DNA of 39,428 nt from Ignavibacteriaceae bacterium (lineage in GTDB: Bacteria; Bacteroidota; Ignavibacteria; Ignavibacteriales; Ignavibacteriaceae), in contig JABDPB010000095.1 in NCBI GenBank assembly GCA_013042995.1, positions 1-39,428 of the forward strand. The letters run 5' to 3'. The notes beneath the pieces were generated by a model. The model was given only the letters and a program-made list of their open reading frames with translations. It made no database searches and had not been told where the DNA came from. Made by a program: the position numbers and the translations under genes. How positions within the stretch are numbered: position 1 is the stretch's first letter; each line of letters opens with the position of its first letter. Below are positions 8,026-16,622 of the stretch, piece by piece.

Positions 8026-10161
8026 CTAATCCAATTTCCCATTTAAAATTTCATCAGCCAATCGCTTGGCTTTGTAAAGATCATTTATAGCTTCAATCAT
8101 TCCTTCGGCACTTACACTTACAGTTCTGTTTGCCTCGGTAGTATAAATAAATCTGCCCGAATGGCTTTCAATGTTTCCGTCAAATGCTAAACCCACAACT
8201 TCAGCATCTGTGTTTATAACTGGACTGCCTGAATTTCCTCCAATTATATCACAAGTGCTGACAAAATTAAGTGGTGTAGAAAGATCAAAATCTTTAGGTA
8301 AATCTTCCCAATAATCTGGGAGATTAAAAGGAAACTTTTGATTAAAGGAATAATACCTGTCGAGCGAACCATAAAAAGTTGTTTTGTACGGAGAAAAGGT
8401 TCCATTATAATTATATCCTTTAAGTACTCCATCAGAAATCCTGAGCGTGCCTGTTGCATCCGGAGGAATCGCATCGCCATAAACCGCAAATAATGCTTCG
8501 CCAAGCAATTGATTATTAATTGCATCACTTTCTGCAAGCTTCTCATTTCGTTGCTTTAGCTCACCCAGTCTGTCTTTTGTATTTAGTATAAAATAGATAA
8601 ACGGATCATCTGAATTTAAAATAGCATCTGAACCTGAATTGGCAAGCTGAATTACATCTTCTTTATTAGTTATTGTTGATAATGAAAGTACATAATCCAC
8701 GGCCTCAGCACCTCTTTTTCCGTTAAGTATTCTTTTCACAATGTTGTTATCCGCACGAAGATTACCTTCAATATTATTTAATTGCACAAGCAGCTTTTTG
8801 TCTTCCAATTCTTTATTAAAATTTACCGGAAAAATATTTTCAATTGTTTCTTCAAGAGTATCATCTATATAACTTTTACTTCTTTCCGATTCCGGAAGCT
8901 TTAACTGCTCAGCAAGTTCAATCAAGTCTTCCGCAATAAAGAAATATTTAGGCGCAAAGTAACTATAGATTGTATAAGCAAACATTTCTTTTACAAAAGT
9001 TGAGGCTTCGTTTCTGTTTGCAGCAATTTCATCCCAGATACCTCCATACTTATTATTTAATTCAGGATTGGACTGAACAGCATCTTTAAAGTTCTTTTCA
9101 AAAGCTTTTTTCCTTGCGATAAATAACGGATTTAAAAGTGCTTTGTAGGTTTCCTCATAAACTTTTAATCCATTCCCAACATTGAATGAAGTAGCAACAA
9201 GTTTCATATCTTCCGCATTAGTTTCATTAACTAAATCAACATAAACTTTATAAAGATCTTTTCGCATCGGGGTTTGAAGTCCATAACGATAATCACGCAA
9301 GTACTCCAACTGAGCTAAAGTATAAATCCTGTTAGTGCTGCCTGGATTTCCAACTACAAACACTAGTTGATTTTCATATATCGATTCAGTGCTGAAATTA
9401 AAATGATGATTTGTTTTTTCGGGGTTTCCGTCTTCATCATAAGCACGGAGGAATGCACAATCCAATCCGTAACGGGGATAGGTAAAATTATCATAATCTC
9501 CCCCAAGTTTTGAAACGATAAGCTCCGGTGCAAAAACCAATCTTATGTCATCGTACTTTTTGTAACCGTAAAGCGAATATTTTCCGCCATAGTAAAGTGA
9601 AATGACTCTATAGTTTAATTCAGGATTAGTTTTTTCATTTCTTTCTTTTATCTTTTCAATTATTTCTTCTTTTGCAGCAACTTTTGCCGAATCACTCTCA
9701 ACTAAATTCATAGCAGATTTAATCTCATCTGTTACGTCTTTAATCATCAGTAACTGATTCACGTAAAGATTTGGTATTATTTTTTCATCTTCTAATTCTT
9801 GTGCATAAAAATAATTTCTTAGAAGGTCTTCATCTTCTGTGCTCATATCTCTAAGTATGCTCCGTATACAGTGATGATTTGTCATTATCAAACCATCCTC
9901 GGAAATAAAAGAGGCAGAACAGCCTCTGCCAAATTTTAGTGCTGATTTTTGAACTTTTTCAAGCCATTCCTCAGAAGGTTTAAAATTGTAAGTTTGTTCA
10001 AAGTAATCTAATGGGGGGTTTTCAAACGTCCACATTTTTCCCATATCAAACTTTTGTGCAGTAACCGTATCCAGGTCAACTCCGTAAACCTTGTTTTGAG
10101 CATTTAAATTAAAAAAGCAAACTAAAATAACTAACGATAGGACTGTAAAAAATTTTTTCAT
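8026..10161 (-). CDS. S46 family dipeptidyl-peptidase (DPP7-like)
   Basis: S46 peptidases are periplasmic serine exopeptidases that remove dipeptides from the N terminus of oligopeptides; in this phylum they serve amino-acid and peptide nutrition. A signal peptide covers residues 1-22 (ends NAQ). The chymotrypsin-like triad is visible: His in TNHHC (about 94-98), Asp in GGDYDNFTYPR (about 220-230) and Ser in GGNSGSPV (Ser about 644). The 711 residues match the family. Downstream of the Ser is FDGN. By alignment with Porphyromonas enzymes the Gly occupies the position held by Arg673 in DPP11, so a hydrophobic P1 preference (DPP7-like) is likelier than Asp/Glu specificity; this is inference. 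The gene is divergent from the MDR oxidoreductase. Confidence 0.95.
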   Translation of the reverse strand: MKKFFTVLSLVILVCFFNLNAQNKVYGVDLDTVTAQKFDMGKMWTFENPPLDYFEQTYNFKPSEEWLEKVQKSALKFGRGCSASFISEDGLIMTNHHCIRSILRDMSTEDEDLLRNYFYAQELEDEKIIPNLYVNQLLMIKDVTDEIKSAMNLVESDSAKVAAKEEIIEKIKERNEKTNPELNYRVISLYYGGKYSLYGYKKYDDIRLVFAPELIVSKLGGDYDNFTYPRYGLDCAFLRAYDEDGNPEKTNHHFNFSTESIYENQLVFVVGNPGSTNRIYTLAQLEYLRDYRYGLQTPMRKDLYKVYVDLVNETNAEDMKLVATSFNVGNGLKVYEETYKALLNPLFIARKKAFEKNFKDAVQSNPELNNKYGGIWDEIAANRNEASTFVKEMFAYTIYSYFAPKYFFIAEDLIELAEQLKLPESERSKSYIDDTLEETIENIFPVNFNKELEDKKLLVQLNNIEGNLRADNNIVKRILNGKRGAEAVDYVLSLSTITNKEDVIQLANSGSDAILNSDDPFIYFILNTKDRLGELKQRNEKLAESDAINNQLLGEALFAVYGDAIPPDATGTLRISDGVLKGYNYNGTFSPYKTTFYGSLDRYYSFNQKFPFNLPDYWEDLPKDFDLSTPLNFVSTCDIIGGNSGSPVINTDAEVVGLAFDGNIESHSGRFIYTTEANRTVSVSAEGMIEAINDLYKAKRLADEILNGKLD

Positions 10162-10217
10162 TTTTCTACTTTGGTTTTTGAAGGTATAAATTCATAAGTT
10201 AATTGAAATCACTTTAT

Positions 10218-10225
10218 CAAAATTA
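10218..10225 (-). promoter_or_regulatory. Possible -7 element for the S46 peptidase
   Basis: On the minus strand the bases read TAATTTTG, matching the Bacteroidota sigma-A -7 consensus TAnnTTTG, about 57 bases before the ATG at 10161. I see no matching -33 TTTG at the right distance, and such octamers arise by chance in AT-rich DNA. Confidence 0.25.
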
Positions 10226-10249
10226 TTAAAAACTTTTAACGATAGCACG

Positions 10250-11269
10250 ATTAAAAGAAAAGTATATAGAATAAACAACGCTGGTTCGCTTAAAAGATTA
10301 AAACTTGTAGAAGAAGAAATCGGTCAACCTTCCGATGATCAAGTTTCCGTTAAAGTAAAGGCAATTGGTTTAAATTTTGCTGATTTATTTGCAATTCAGG
10401 GCTTGTACAGCGCTACACCAAAAGGCAGTTTTATACCTGGATTGGAGTATTCAGGAATCATCACTGCTAAAGGAAAAGCAGTAGCAGATTTTGATGTCGG
10501 AGATAAAATAATAGGGGCAATCAGATTTGGCGCTTATGCAACTCATCTAAATATTGATTACAGATATATAATGAAACTCCCAGAAGGATGGAGTTTTGAA
10601 GCAGGAGCGGCACTTGCAATTCAATCACTTACTGCATACTATTCATTAATAGAGCTAGGAAACATTAAAAAAAATTATACTGTTCTTATCCATAGTGCCG
10701 CTGGTGGCGTTGGAATTTATGCAAACAGGATAGCTAAAAAATTTAATGCTTTTACAATTGGAACAATTGGTTCAGAATTAAAAAAAGAATTCTTGATTAA
10801 CGAGGGTTATGATAAAGTAATTGTAAGAAAAAAGGATTTTAAATTTCAATTGAAAAAAGCTTTGGGTAGCAAAAAACTTAATATTGTTCTAGAATGTATT
10901 GGGGGCAAGATTTATAGTAATAGTTTTAATGCACTTGCACCTTCAGGTAGAATCATCATTTATGGTGGTGCACAATTCATGTCGCAATCTGCAAGACCAA
11001 ATTATTTTAAAATCATTCCGAAATTCTTATTTCGTCCAAAAGTAGATCCTCTTTCACTTTCGAATATTAATAAATCTGTAATGGGATTTAATTTGATTCA
11101 TCTATGGGATAAACCTGATGAATTAAAAAATATGTCACAGGAAATTTTGGGTATGAATCTTAAACCACCGCACATCGGCAAAGTTTATTCGTTCGCTAAT
11201 TTGATTGAAGCTTTGAGATATTTTCAATCGGGGAAAACAATTGGAAAGATTGTAGTGAAAGTAGACTAA
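10250..11269 (+). CDS. Zinc-free MDR alcohol dehydrogenase / quinone oxidoreductase with apparent ATT start
   Basis: This is a cytosolic NAD(P)H-dependent oxidoreductase of the medium-chain family without zinc (quinone oxidoreductase or enoyl-reductase type). The GroES-like N-terminal domain includes VKVKAIGLNFADLFAIQGLY and the motif SFIPGLEYSGII. The Rossmann nucleotide-binding segment is SAAGGVGIYANRIAKKF. Full-length similarity begins IKRKVYRINNAGS, exactly where relatives start with Met, but the codon at 10250 is ATT. Upstream in frame there is no ATG, GTG, TTG or CTG before the stop TAA. The first conventional start codon is a TTG at 10403, which would delete the conserved first 51 residues. 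Either ATT is used or the start was mutated. It overlaps the TrpF-like gene tail-to-tail by four bases. Confidence 0.85.
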   Translation: MKRKVYRINNAGSLKRLKLVEEEIGQPSDDQVSVKVKAIGLNFADLFAIQGLYSATPKGSFIPGLEYSGIITAKGKAVADFDVGDKIIGAIRFGAYATHLNIDYRYIMKLPEGWSFEAGAALAIQSLTAYYSLIELGNIKKNYTVLIHSAAGGVGIYANRIAKKFNAFTIGTIGSELKKEFLINEGYDKVIVRKKDFKFQLKKALGSKKLNIVLECIGGKIYSNSFNALAPSGRIIIYGGAQFMSQSARPNYFKIIPKFLFRPKVDPLSLSNINKSVMGFNLIHLWDKPDELKNMSQEILGMNLKPPHIGKVYSFANLIEALRYFQSGKTIGKIVVKVD

Positions 11270-11925
11270 TTTAGACTTTTTAAAGTATCAAAAAACCTTT
11301 TTAATTTATCTTCATCAAGCTTGTTATTTGTTTTTACTCCACTGCATAAATCCACTCCGTATGGATGTACAAACTGAACAGCCTCTTTAATATTTTCTGC
11401 ATTTAATCCACCAGCTAAATAAACTGGTATTTTCAGTTGATCTACAATTTGTCTGCTAATTTCCCAATTATGCGTTCTGCCTGTTCCGCCAAGCTCTTTT
11501 ATCTTTTTGTTTTGATTTCCCGAATCCAATAAAATTGCATCAACATACTTTTCAACTTTTCTAGCATTGTTAATTGATTCCTTTCCGGCAATGTGAATTA
11601 CCTGCACTATCGAAATTTCAGGAATCTCTTTTCTTAACTTATTATATACCTTTAATTCAACCGAATCAACCAATTGAACCGTGTTTGTTTTACATTTTTT
11701 TAATTGAAGAATAATATCTTCCGTAGCGAGTTTACTTGTAAGCAAAAATGTTTTGATATTTGAAGGAATTTGAGATGCAATCTTTAAAATCAATTTTTCC
11801 GAAATCACTCCAGGACCTGAAGGCATCTCGGAAACCAAACCAATTGCAGAGGCACCGTATTTTATTGCCAGTTTTGCTTCATCCAATGATTGAACGCAGC
11901 ATATCTTTACTTTTAAAAAATTCAA
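11266..11925 (-). CDS. TrpF-like (phosphoribosylanthranilate isomerase family) protein, divergent
   Basis: This is a 219-residue TIM-barrel protein of the TrpF family. The general base Cys9 (KIC-C) and general acid Asp134 (ILLDSG) are retained, as are the phosphate-binding blocks GGTGR-HNW, LAGGLNAENI and DLCSGV. The loop that carries the anthranilate-binding Arg in true TrpF (SPRY-type motif; Arg36 in Thermotoga) reads MPSGPGVI here, with no Arg, and QLHG is replaced by QLVD. No other trp gene is nearby. I therefore doubt that it makes tryptophan; it may act on another phosphoribosyl or aminoketose substrate. The start is TTG, overlapping the uvrA stop in the sequence TTGA, which implies translational coupling. 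Confidence 0.85.
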   Translation of the reverse strand: MNFLKVKICCVQSLDEAKLAIKYGASAIGLVSEMPSGPGVISEKLILKIASQIPSNIKTFLLTSKLATEDIILQLKKCKTNTVQLVDSVELKVYNKLRKEIPEISIVQVIHIAGKESINNARKVEKYVDAILLDSGNQNKKIKELGGTGRTHNWEISRQIVDQLKIPVYLAGGLNAENIKEAVQFVHPYGVDLCSGVKTNNKLDEDKLKRFFDTLKSLN

Positions 11926-14711
11926 TTCTTACCATTTAGATAACGTGATAAGTATTTTCCAGTCCAAGAATTTTCTGCTTTAACAATTTCTTCAGGAGTG
12001 CCAACAGCAACTACCTCACCGCCCTTTTCTCCAGCATCGGGACCTAAATCAATTACAAAATCAGCACATTTTATAACATCCAAATTATGTTCAATAATTA
12101 CGACAGAGTTATTTCTTTCAACAAGCATATTAAAGCAGTTAAGCAACTTAGAAATATCATCAAAATGAAGTCCGGTTGTTGGTTCATCAAAAATAAAGAG
12201 TGTATGCTTATTATCTTTACTTGCAGCAAGATGCGAAGCAAGCTTTACTCTTTGTGCTTCACCCCCTGATAGAGTGTTCGACGGCTGTCCTAATTTTATG
12301 TATCCTAATCCAACATCAGTAAGTACTTGCAAAATCTTATTAATTTTTTTGTGATCTTTAAAAAATGCTAAGGCTTCATCAACGGTCATTTCCAAAACAT
12401 CAACAAGGTTTTTTCCATGATAAGTAATTTCCCTTGTTTCTTTTTTGAAACGAGTACCTCCGCAGTCATCGCAGGTTAGATAAAGATCAGCGAGAAACTG
12501 CATTTCTACCTTTATGTAACCATCACCTGCACAAGTCTCACATCTTCCACCCGGAACATTGAAAGAAAAATATCCCGACTTGTAACCTCGCGATCTTGCC
12601 TGATGAGTTGACGCAAATAGTTGTCTAATATGCTCGAACGCTTTAACATAGCTTATGGGATTCGATCTTGGTGATTTTCCAATAGGTGATTGATCAACAA
12701 TTTCAATTTCATCAATGTATTTAGCACCGTTTATATCATCACACTTTCCGATGTGCGAAGGTGCCATTCCAAAATATTTTGCAACACCTGCATAAAGTAC
12801 ATCATGAATGAGTGTGCTTTTACCTGAACCGCTAACTCCGGTTACAACAACAAATTTGTTTAGCGGAATTTCAATTTTTATGTTTTTAAGATTATTCTCT
12901 TTTGCTCCTGCTATTTCTATGCTTTTGGTCTTATTTGTTTTTCTCTTTTTAGGAACAGGAATTTTCATTTTTCCTGCCAGATATTTACCTGTTAGTGAAT
13001 TGTTGCTTTTTAAGATATCATTAAGGCTGCCTTTAACAATTATCTCACCACCTTTTACCCCTGCTTTTGGACCCATATCAAAAATCAAATCTGCGTGTTG
13101 CATCATTTCCGGGTCGTGCTCAACTACTACAACAGTGTTACCTATATCTCGCAGGTTTTTTAATAGATGAATTAATCTGTTATTATCTCTCGGATGAAGT
13201 CCAATTGTAGGTTCATCCAAAACATACAGTGTTCCAACAAGTGAAGAACCAAGTGAAGTTGCAAGATTTATTCTTTGAGTTTCACCTCCTGAAAGTGTGC
13301 TGCTCAAACGATCCATTGTTAAATAACCAATTCCAACATCATTTAAAAACTTTAACCGTTTAATTATTTCTTTCAGAATTCTCTCACCGACGAGTGAATC
13401 GTAATCCGATAGTTCCAGTTCATTGAAAAACTTTAGAGATTTTTCAATTGGAAGTGCAACAACATCGTATATTGATTTACCATTTATTTTTACCTGCAAC
13501 GCCTCTCTTCTTAACCGGGATCCCTTACAGGCTTTGCAAATCGTGTAACCCCTGTAACGGCTTAGCATTACACGCACGTGCATTTTATAAGTTTTTAGCT
13601 CGAGTTTTGCAAAGAAGCCGTCAATTCCCAAATAATTCCCAAAGCCCTTTTTAACAAGCTCAACCTGGTTCATAGTTAATTGTTTGAAAGGAACATTGAG
13701 AGGAATTTTAAATGCCTTTGCATTCTGCACGAGATCGCGCAAAAACGAGCTGTACTTCGCACCGCGGAAAGGCGCAATTGCTCCATCCATTATACTTTTA
13801 TTTGGATCGGGAATAACGAGATTCATATCAATTCCGATTGTTTTGCTAAATCCCTGGCAAACGGGACATGCACCGAAAGGGTTGTTGAATGAAAAAAATC
13901 TCGGTTCCGGTTCTTCGTATCTTATTCCACAGCATTCATAAAATTTATTGAACTCTTTTTCTTCACCTGTCTCTGCATTAATTACAACAAGCCTGTTCTC
14001 CCCTTCTTTAAATGTAACTTCAATCGAGTCTGAAAGTTTTTCGCGGATTTTACCCTTCTCGATTTTAAATCTTTCTATAACTATACGAATATCTTTTGCA
14101 GACTTAACCGAGTTTTTTTCTTCACTTAAATCAATTAGCTTTTTTCCGTTGTAGATTCTAAAAAAGCCGCGCTTCTTTAAAAGTTCAACTTCTTCTTTTG
14201 CCGAATGTCCTTTATGTTCGTGAAGCGGGAATCCGAGATAAAATTTTGATCCATCATATTGGGATTCCAGCCAATCAACAACTGTTGTGGTGGTTGCTTT
14301 TTTTACTTCTTTGCCGCATTCAAAACAAATTGTCTTTCCTATTCTAGCAAAAAGTAATCGCAGATAATCGTAAACTTCTGTTGTGGTACCAACAGTTGAG
14401 CGTGAGTTACGCGCAACTGTCTTCTGCTCAATTGCAACTGCGGGCGATATTCCCTGGATCAAATCTACATCAGGTTTGTTCATTCTTTCTAAAAACTGGC
14501 GTGCATAGGAAGAAAGACTTTCAACATATCTTCTCTGTCCTTCTGCATAAATAGTATCAAAAACCAGTGAAGATTTACCACTGCCGCTAACACCAGTAAA
14601 AACAATCAGCTTGTTGCGTGGAATCTCAAAGCTGAGGTTTTTGAGATTGTGTTCGCGTGCACCTTTTACAACTATTTTTTTATTGTTTGTATTTGTTTTC
14701 TTTTTAGCCAT
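11922..14711 (-). CDS. uvrA: Excinuclease ABC subunit A
   Basis: UvrA is the damage-sensing ATPase of nucleotide excision repair; as a dimer it loads UvrB at bulky lesions. The 929 residues are full length. Both ABC ATPase halves are present: Walker A GVSGSGKSSL near residue 40 and GVSGSGKSTL near 630, signatures LSGGETQRI and LSGGEAQRV, and Walker B LYVLDEPTIGLHPRD and LFIFDEPTTGLHFDD. Zinc-module cysteines occur as CFECG, CPVCQG, CKACKG and the C-terminal CETCAGDG...CDDCGG. The ATG start is clear. It lies 133 bases behind the MCE gene and is coupled to the TrpF-like gene through a TTGA stop/start overlap. I saw no SOS (LexA) box that I could support. Confidence 0.98.
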   Translation of the reverse strand: MAKKKTNTNNKKIVVKGAREHNLKNLSFEIPRNKLIVFTGVSGSGKSSLVFDTIYAEGQRRYVESLSSYARQFLERMNKPDVDLIQGISPAVAIEQKTVARNSRSTVGTTTEVYDYLRLLFARIGKTICFECGKEVKKATTTTVVDWLESQYDGSKFYLGFPLHEHKGHSAKEEVELLKKRGFFRIYNGKKLIDLSEEKNSVKSAKDIRIVIERFKIEKGKIREKLSDSIEVTFKEGENRLVVINAETGEEKEFNKFYECCGIRYEEPEPRFFSFNNPFGACPVCQGFSKTIGIDMNLVIPDPNKSIMDGAIAPFRGAKYSSFLRDLVQNAKAFKIPLNVPFKQLTMNQVELVKKGFGNYLGIDGFFAKLELKTYKMHVRVMLSRYRGYTICKACKGSRLRREALQVKINGKSIYDVVALPIEKSLKFFNELELSDYDSLVGERILKEIIKRLKFLNDVGIGYLTMDRLSSTLSGGETQRINLATSLGSSLVGTLYVLDEPTIGLHPRDNNRLIHLLKNLRDIGNTVVVVEHDPEMMQHADLIFDMGPKAGVKGGEIIVKGSLNDILKSNNSLTGKYLAGKMKIPVPKKRKTNKTKSIEIAGAKENNLKNIKIEIPLNKFVVVTGVSGSGKSTLIHDVLYAGVAKYFGMAPSHIGKCDDINGAKYIDEIEIVDQSPIGKSPRSNPISYVKAFEHIRQLFASTHQARSRGYKSGYFSFNVPGGRCETCAGDGYIKVEMQFLADLYLTCDDCGGTRFKKETREITYHGKNLVDVLEMTVDEALAFFKDHKKINKILQVLTDVGLGYIKLGQPSNTLSGGEAQRVKLASHLAASKDNKHTLFIFDEPTTGLHFDDISKLLNCFNMLVERNNSVVIIEHNLDVIKCADFVIDLGPDAGEKGGEVVAVGTPEEIVKAENSWTGKYLSRYLNGKN

Positions 14712-14844
14712 AAAAAAGAGGAATGATTTGAATTCCAGCCTTTTAATTTAAGAATTTTTTGGATGCAAGAGAGGGAAAAATGTGAGTATATCCAACAGTT
14801 AATAGATTAGTTAAGTTAACATGGAATGATCTCAGTTTTGGTTT

Positions 14845-15873
14845 CTATTTTTTCTTCTCCAAACTTTTCAATTCTTCAATCTTTCTATCTAAAAGTTCAA
14901 TCTTTTCATTCAGTTCTACAGTTTTTCGGTCAATTTCATTTTCATATTCAGCAGCATCCCAGTAACCGCGCTCTTCAAAGTAGCTTTTAAAAAGCCAATT
15001 GTGTTTAAGCGCTTCCATATTTTCAGAAAGACTAATTGCGGCAGTTTTAGATTCTTCAGTAATTTCCGTCAGGTTAGAGAGTATTGCGGAAAAACTCGAA
15101 TCGGGAGAATTACCTTCAACCATCAAAGAGCCGATTACTCCTTTCCCCTGTTTAACATTGTAAAGTAGAGTATCAATTCCAGTTACAACAGTGTTAACAT
15201 TTCTTACAACTGATTCTACACCTTTACCCAATTTATTAAATTGATCAGTTACAGCTTTTAATTCTGATGTGATTGATTTAAGACTTTTATCTGCAGATTT
15301 AGTTAAATCTGTTGCAGCATAGTATAGTGCTTCATCTGTAAATATTTTACCAATTGTTCCTTCACCTGCATTAATTTTACTTAAGACTCCAGCAAGATCT
15401 TTTGTCATTTCTTTAGTATAGCCCATTATCCCTTGAGTTTCACTAATTATGTCTGCAAAACTAACAGGATCCTTAGCTAAAATTACACCGCCGTCTTTTA
15501 CAAGCTCCGATCTGCTGTCTCCTATTTTTAGCGCCACAAATTTATTACCCACTAATCCTTCAGTCTGAATTTCAGCCTGTGTATCTACTCGTATGAAGTG
15601 TTCAATTTCCGAAAGCAATCTCATTGAAACTTCAATCAAACTTACAGTATCACCTACTACTTTAATATCTTGCACAGCGCCCGCGTCAATTCCGCTCAAA
15701 CGAACCGGTGCACCGTTTCGTAATCCTTCAATGTTGTGAAAATAAGCTTTTACAGTAAAGGTTGGTTTAAAGAGTGCTTCTTTATTGCCAAGCATAAAAA
15801 TTCCAATAACGAGAAGCGTGCTGCCAATGAATATGAAAATACCTAATCTTGCACCGGCTAATGTTCCTTTCAT
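14845..15873 (-). CDS. mlaD: MlaD-like MCE lipid-binding protein
   Basis: This is the periplasmic, membrane-anchored MCE subunit of an Mla-type ABC system that moves phospholipids between inner and outer membranes. One N-terminal transmembrane helix (about residues 8-28) is followed by a single MCE domain (about 37-118; core VRLSGIDAGAVQDIKV and TEGLVGNKFVAL). A long helical region follows, ending in a Lys/Glu-rich coiled coil (about 310-342). The 342 residues exceed E. coli MlaD (183) because of this tail, which may form a tube or reach the outer membrane; that is inference. Its ATG overlaps the mlaF stop as ATGA. No mlaB- or mlaC-like gene is adjacent. Confidence 0.92.
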   Translation of the reverse strand: MKGTLAGARLGIFIFIGSTLLVIGIFMLGNKEALFKPTFTVKAYFHNIEGLRNGAPVRLSGIDAGAVQDIKVVGDTVSLIEVSMRLLSEIEHFIRVDTQAEIQTEGLVGNKFVALKIGDSRSELVKDGGVILAKDPVSFADIISETQGIMGYTKEMTKDLAGVLSKINAGEGTIGKIFTDEALYYAATDLTKSADKSLKSITSELKAVTDQFNKLGKGVESVVRNVNTVVTGIDTLLYNVKQGKGVIGSLMVEGNSPDSSFSAILSNLTEITEESKTAAISLSENMEALKHNWLFKSYFEERGYWDAAEYENEIDRKTVELNEKIELLDRKIEELKSLEKKK

Positions 15874-16622
15874 TGAACTCTCCCATTATTTTCTTCAAAT
15901 ATTTCATCACTAAAAAAATTTTTAAGTAATGGATCTTCTGATGTTACCAGATTTTCAATATCTCCCTCAGCTACAATTTTGCCGCCACTTAGCACAATTG
16001 CACGGTCAGCGATAATTTTTGCGCAAAGTAAGTCGTGAGTAACAACTACTGAGGTCATATTAAAAGCATGCTCCAAATCAATTATTAAACTACTTATTTC
16101 CTTTGATGTAATAGGATCAAGACCTGTGGTCGGTTCATCGTAAAGCATTAATTTCGGATTTGTAATAACTGACCTGGCCAAGCCGATTCTTTTTCTCATT
16201 CCTCCCGAAAGTTCCGATGGCATTTTGTTAATTGCCTCTTCAAGTGAAACAGCTTCAAGTACTTTAGAAACACGCTTATCCATTTCTATCTGTGTAAGCT
16301 TAAAGTTCCTTATAAGCGGAAATTCTAAATTTTCTTTTACCGACATCGAATCATAGAGTGCAGCTCCCTGAAATAAAAATCCAATGTCTTTTCTAAGTTC
16401 GTTAAGTTCCCTTACTTTTAATTCTCTAATATTTTGCCCTTGAATAATAACGTCACCGGAATCTGGCTGCATTAATCGAATCATACACTTAAGCAGAACA
16501 CTTTTACCTGTTCCGCTTCTGCCGAATACAACCATGTTTTCTGTTTCAGCAACATTAAAGGAAACACCATCCAAAACAACATTTCCATCAAAATTTTTAT
16601 GTAAATCTTTAATCTCAACCAT
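15870..16622 (-). CDS. mlaF: MlaF-like ABC ATPase
   Basis: This is the cytoplasmic ATPase that powers the MlaE permease. Walker A is GRSGTGKS, the Q-loop lies in GFLFQGAALYDSMSV, the signature is LSGGMRKRIGLARS, Walker B is LMLYDEPTTGLDP and the switch His is in VVTHDL. The Met in the signature (LSGGM) is typical of the Mla/TGD/Mkl ATPases rather than of sugar importers. I chose ATG 16622, giving MVEIKDLHKNF and a one-base TGATG overlap with the mlaE stop. An in-frame ATG at 16646 would add eight residues and overlap mlaE more deeply. The operon order mlaE-mlaF-mlaD, with stop/start overlaps throughout, indicates tight co-translation. Confidence 0.93.
   Translation of the reverse strand: MVEIKDLHKNFDGNVVLDGVSFNVAETENMVVFGRSGTGKSVLLKCMIRLMQPDSGDVIIQGQNIRELKVRELNELRKDIGFLFQGAALYDSMSVKENLEFPLIRNFKLTQIEMDKRVSKVLEAVSLEEAINKMPSELSGGMRKRIGLARSVITNPKLMLYDEPTTGLDPITSKEISSLIIDLEHAFNMTSVVVTHDLLCAKIIADRAIVLSGGKIVAEGDIENLVTSEDPLLKNFFSDEIFEENNGRVQ

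Noticed and set aside
13680-13941. Two overlapping plus-strand frames opposite uvrA
   Set aside because: Shadows of uvrA; UvrA is conserved and intact across this region.
14806-14822. GTTAAGTTAAC palindrome after mlaD as a terminator
   Set aside because: The stem is short and AT-only, the loop is one base and no T-run follows.
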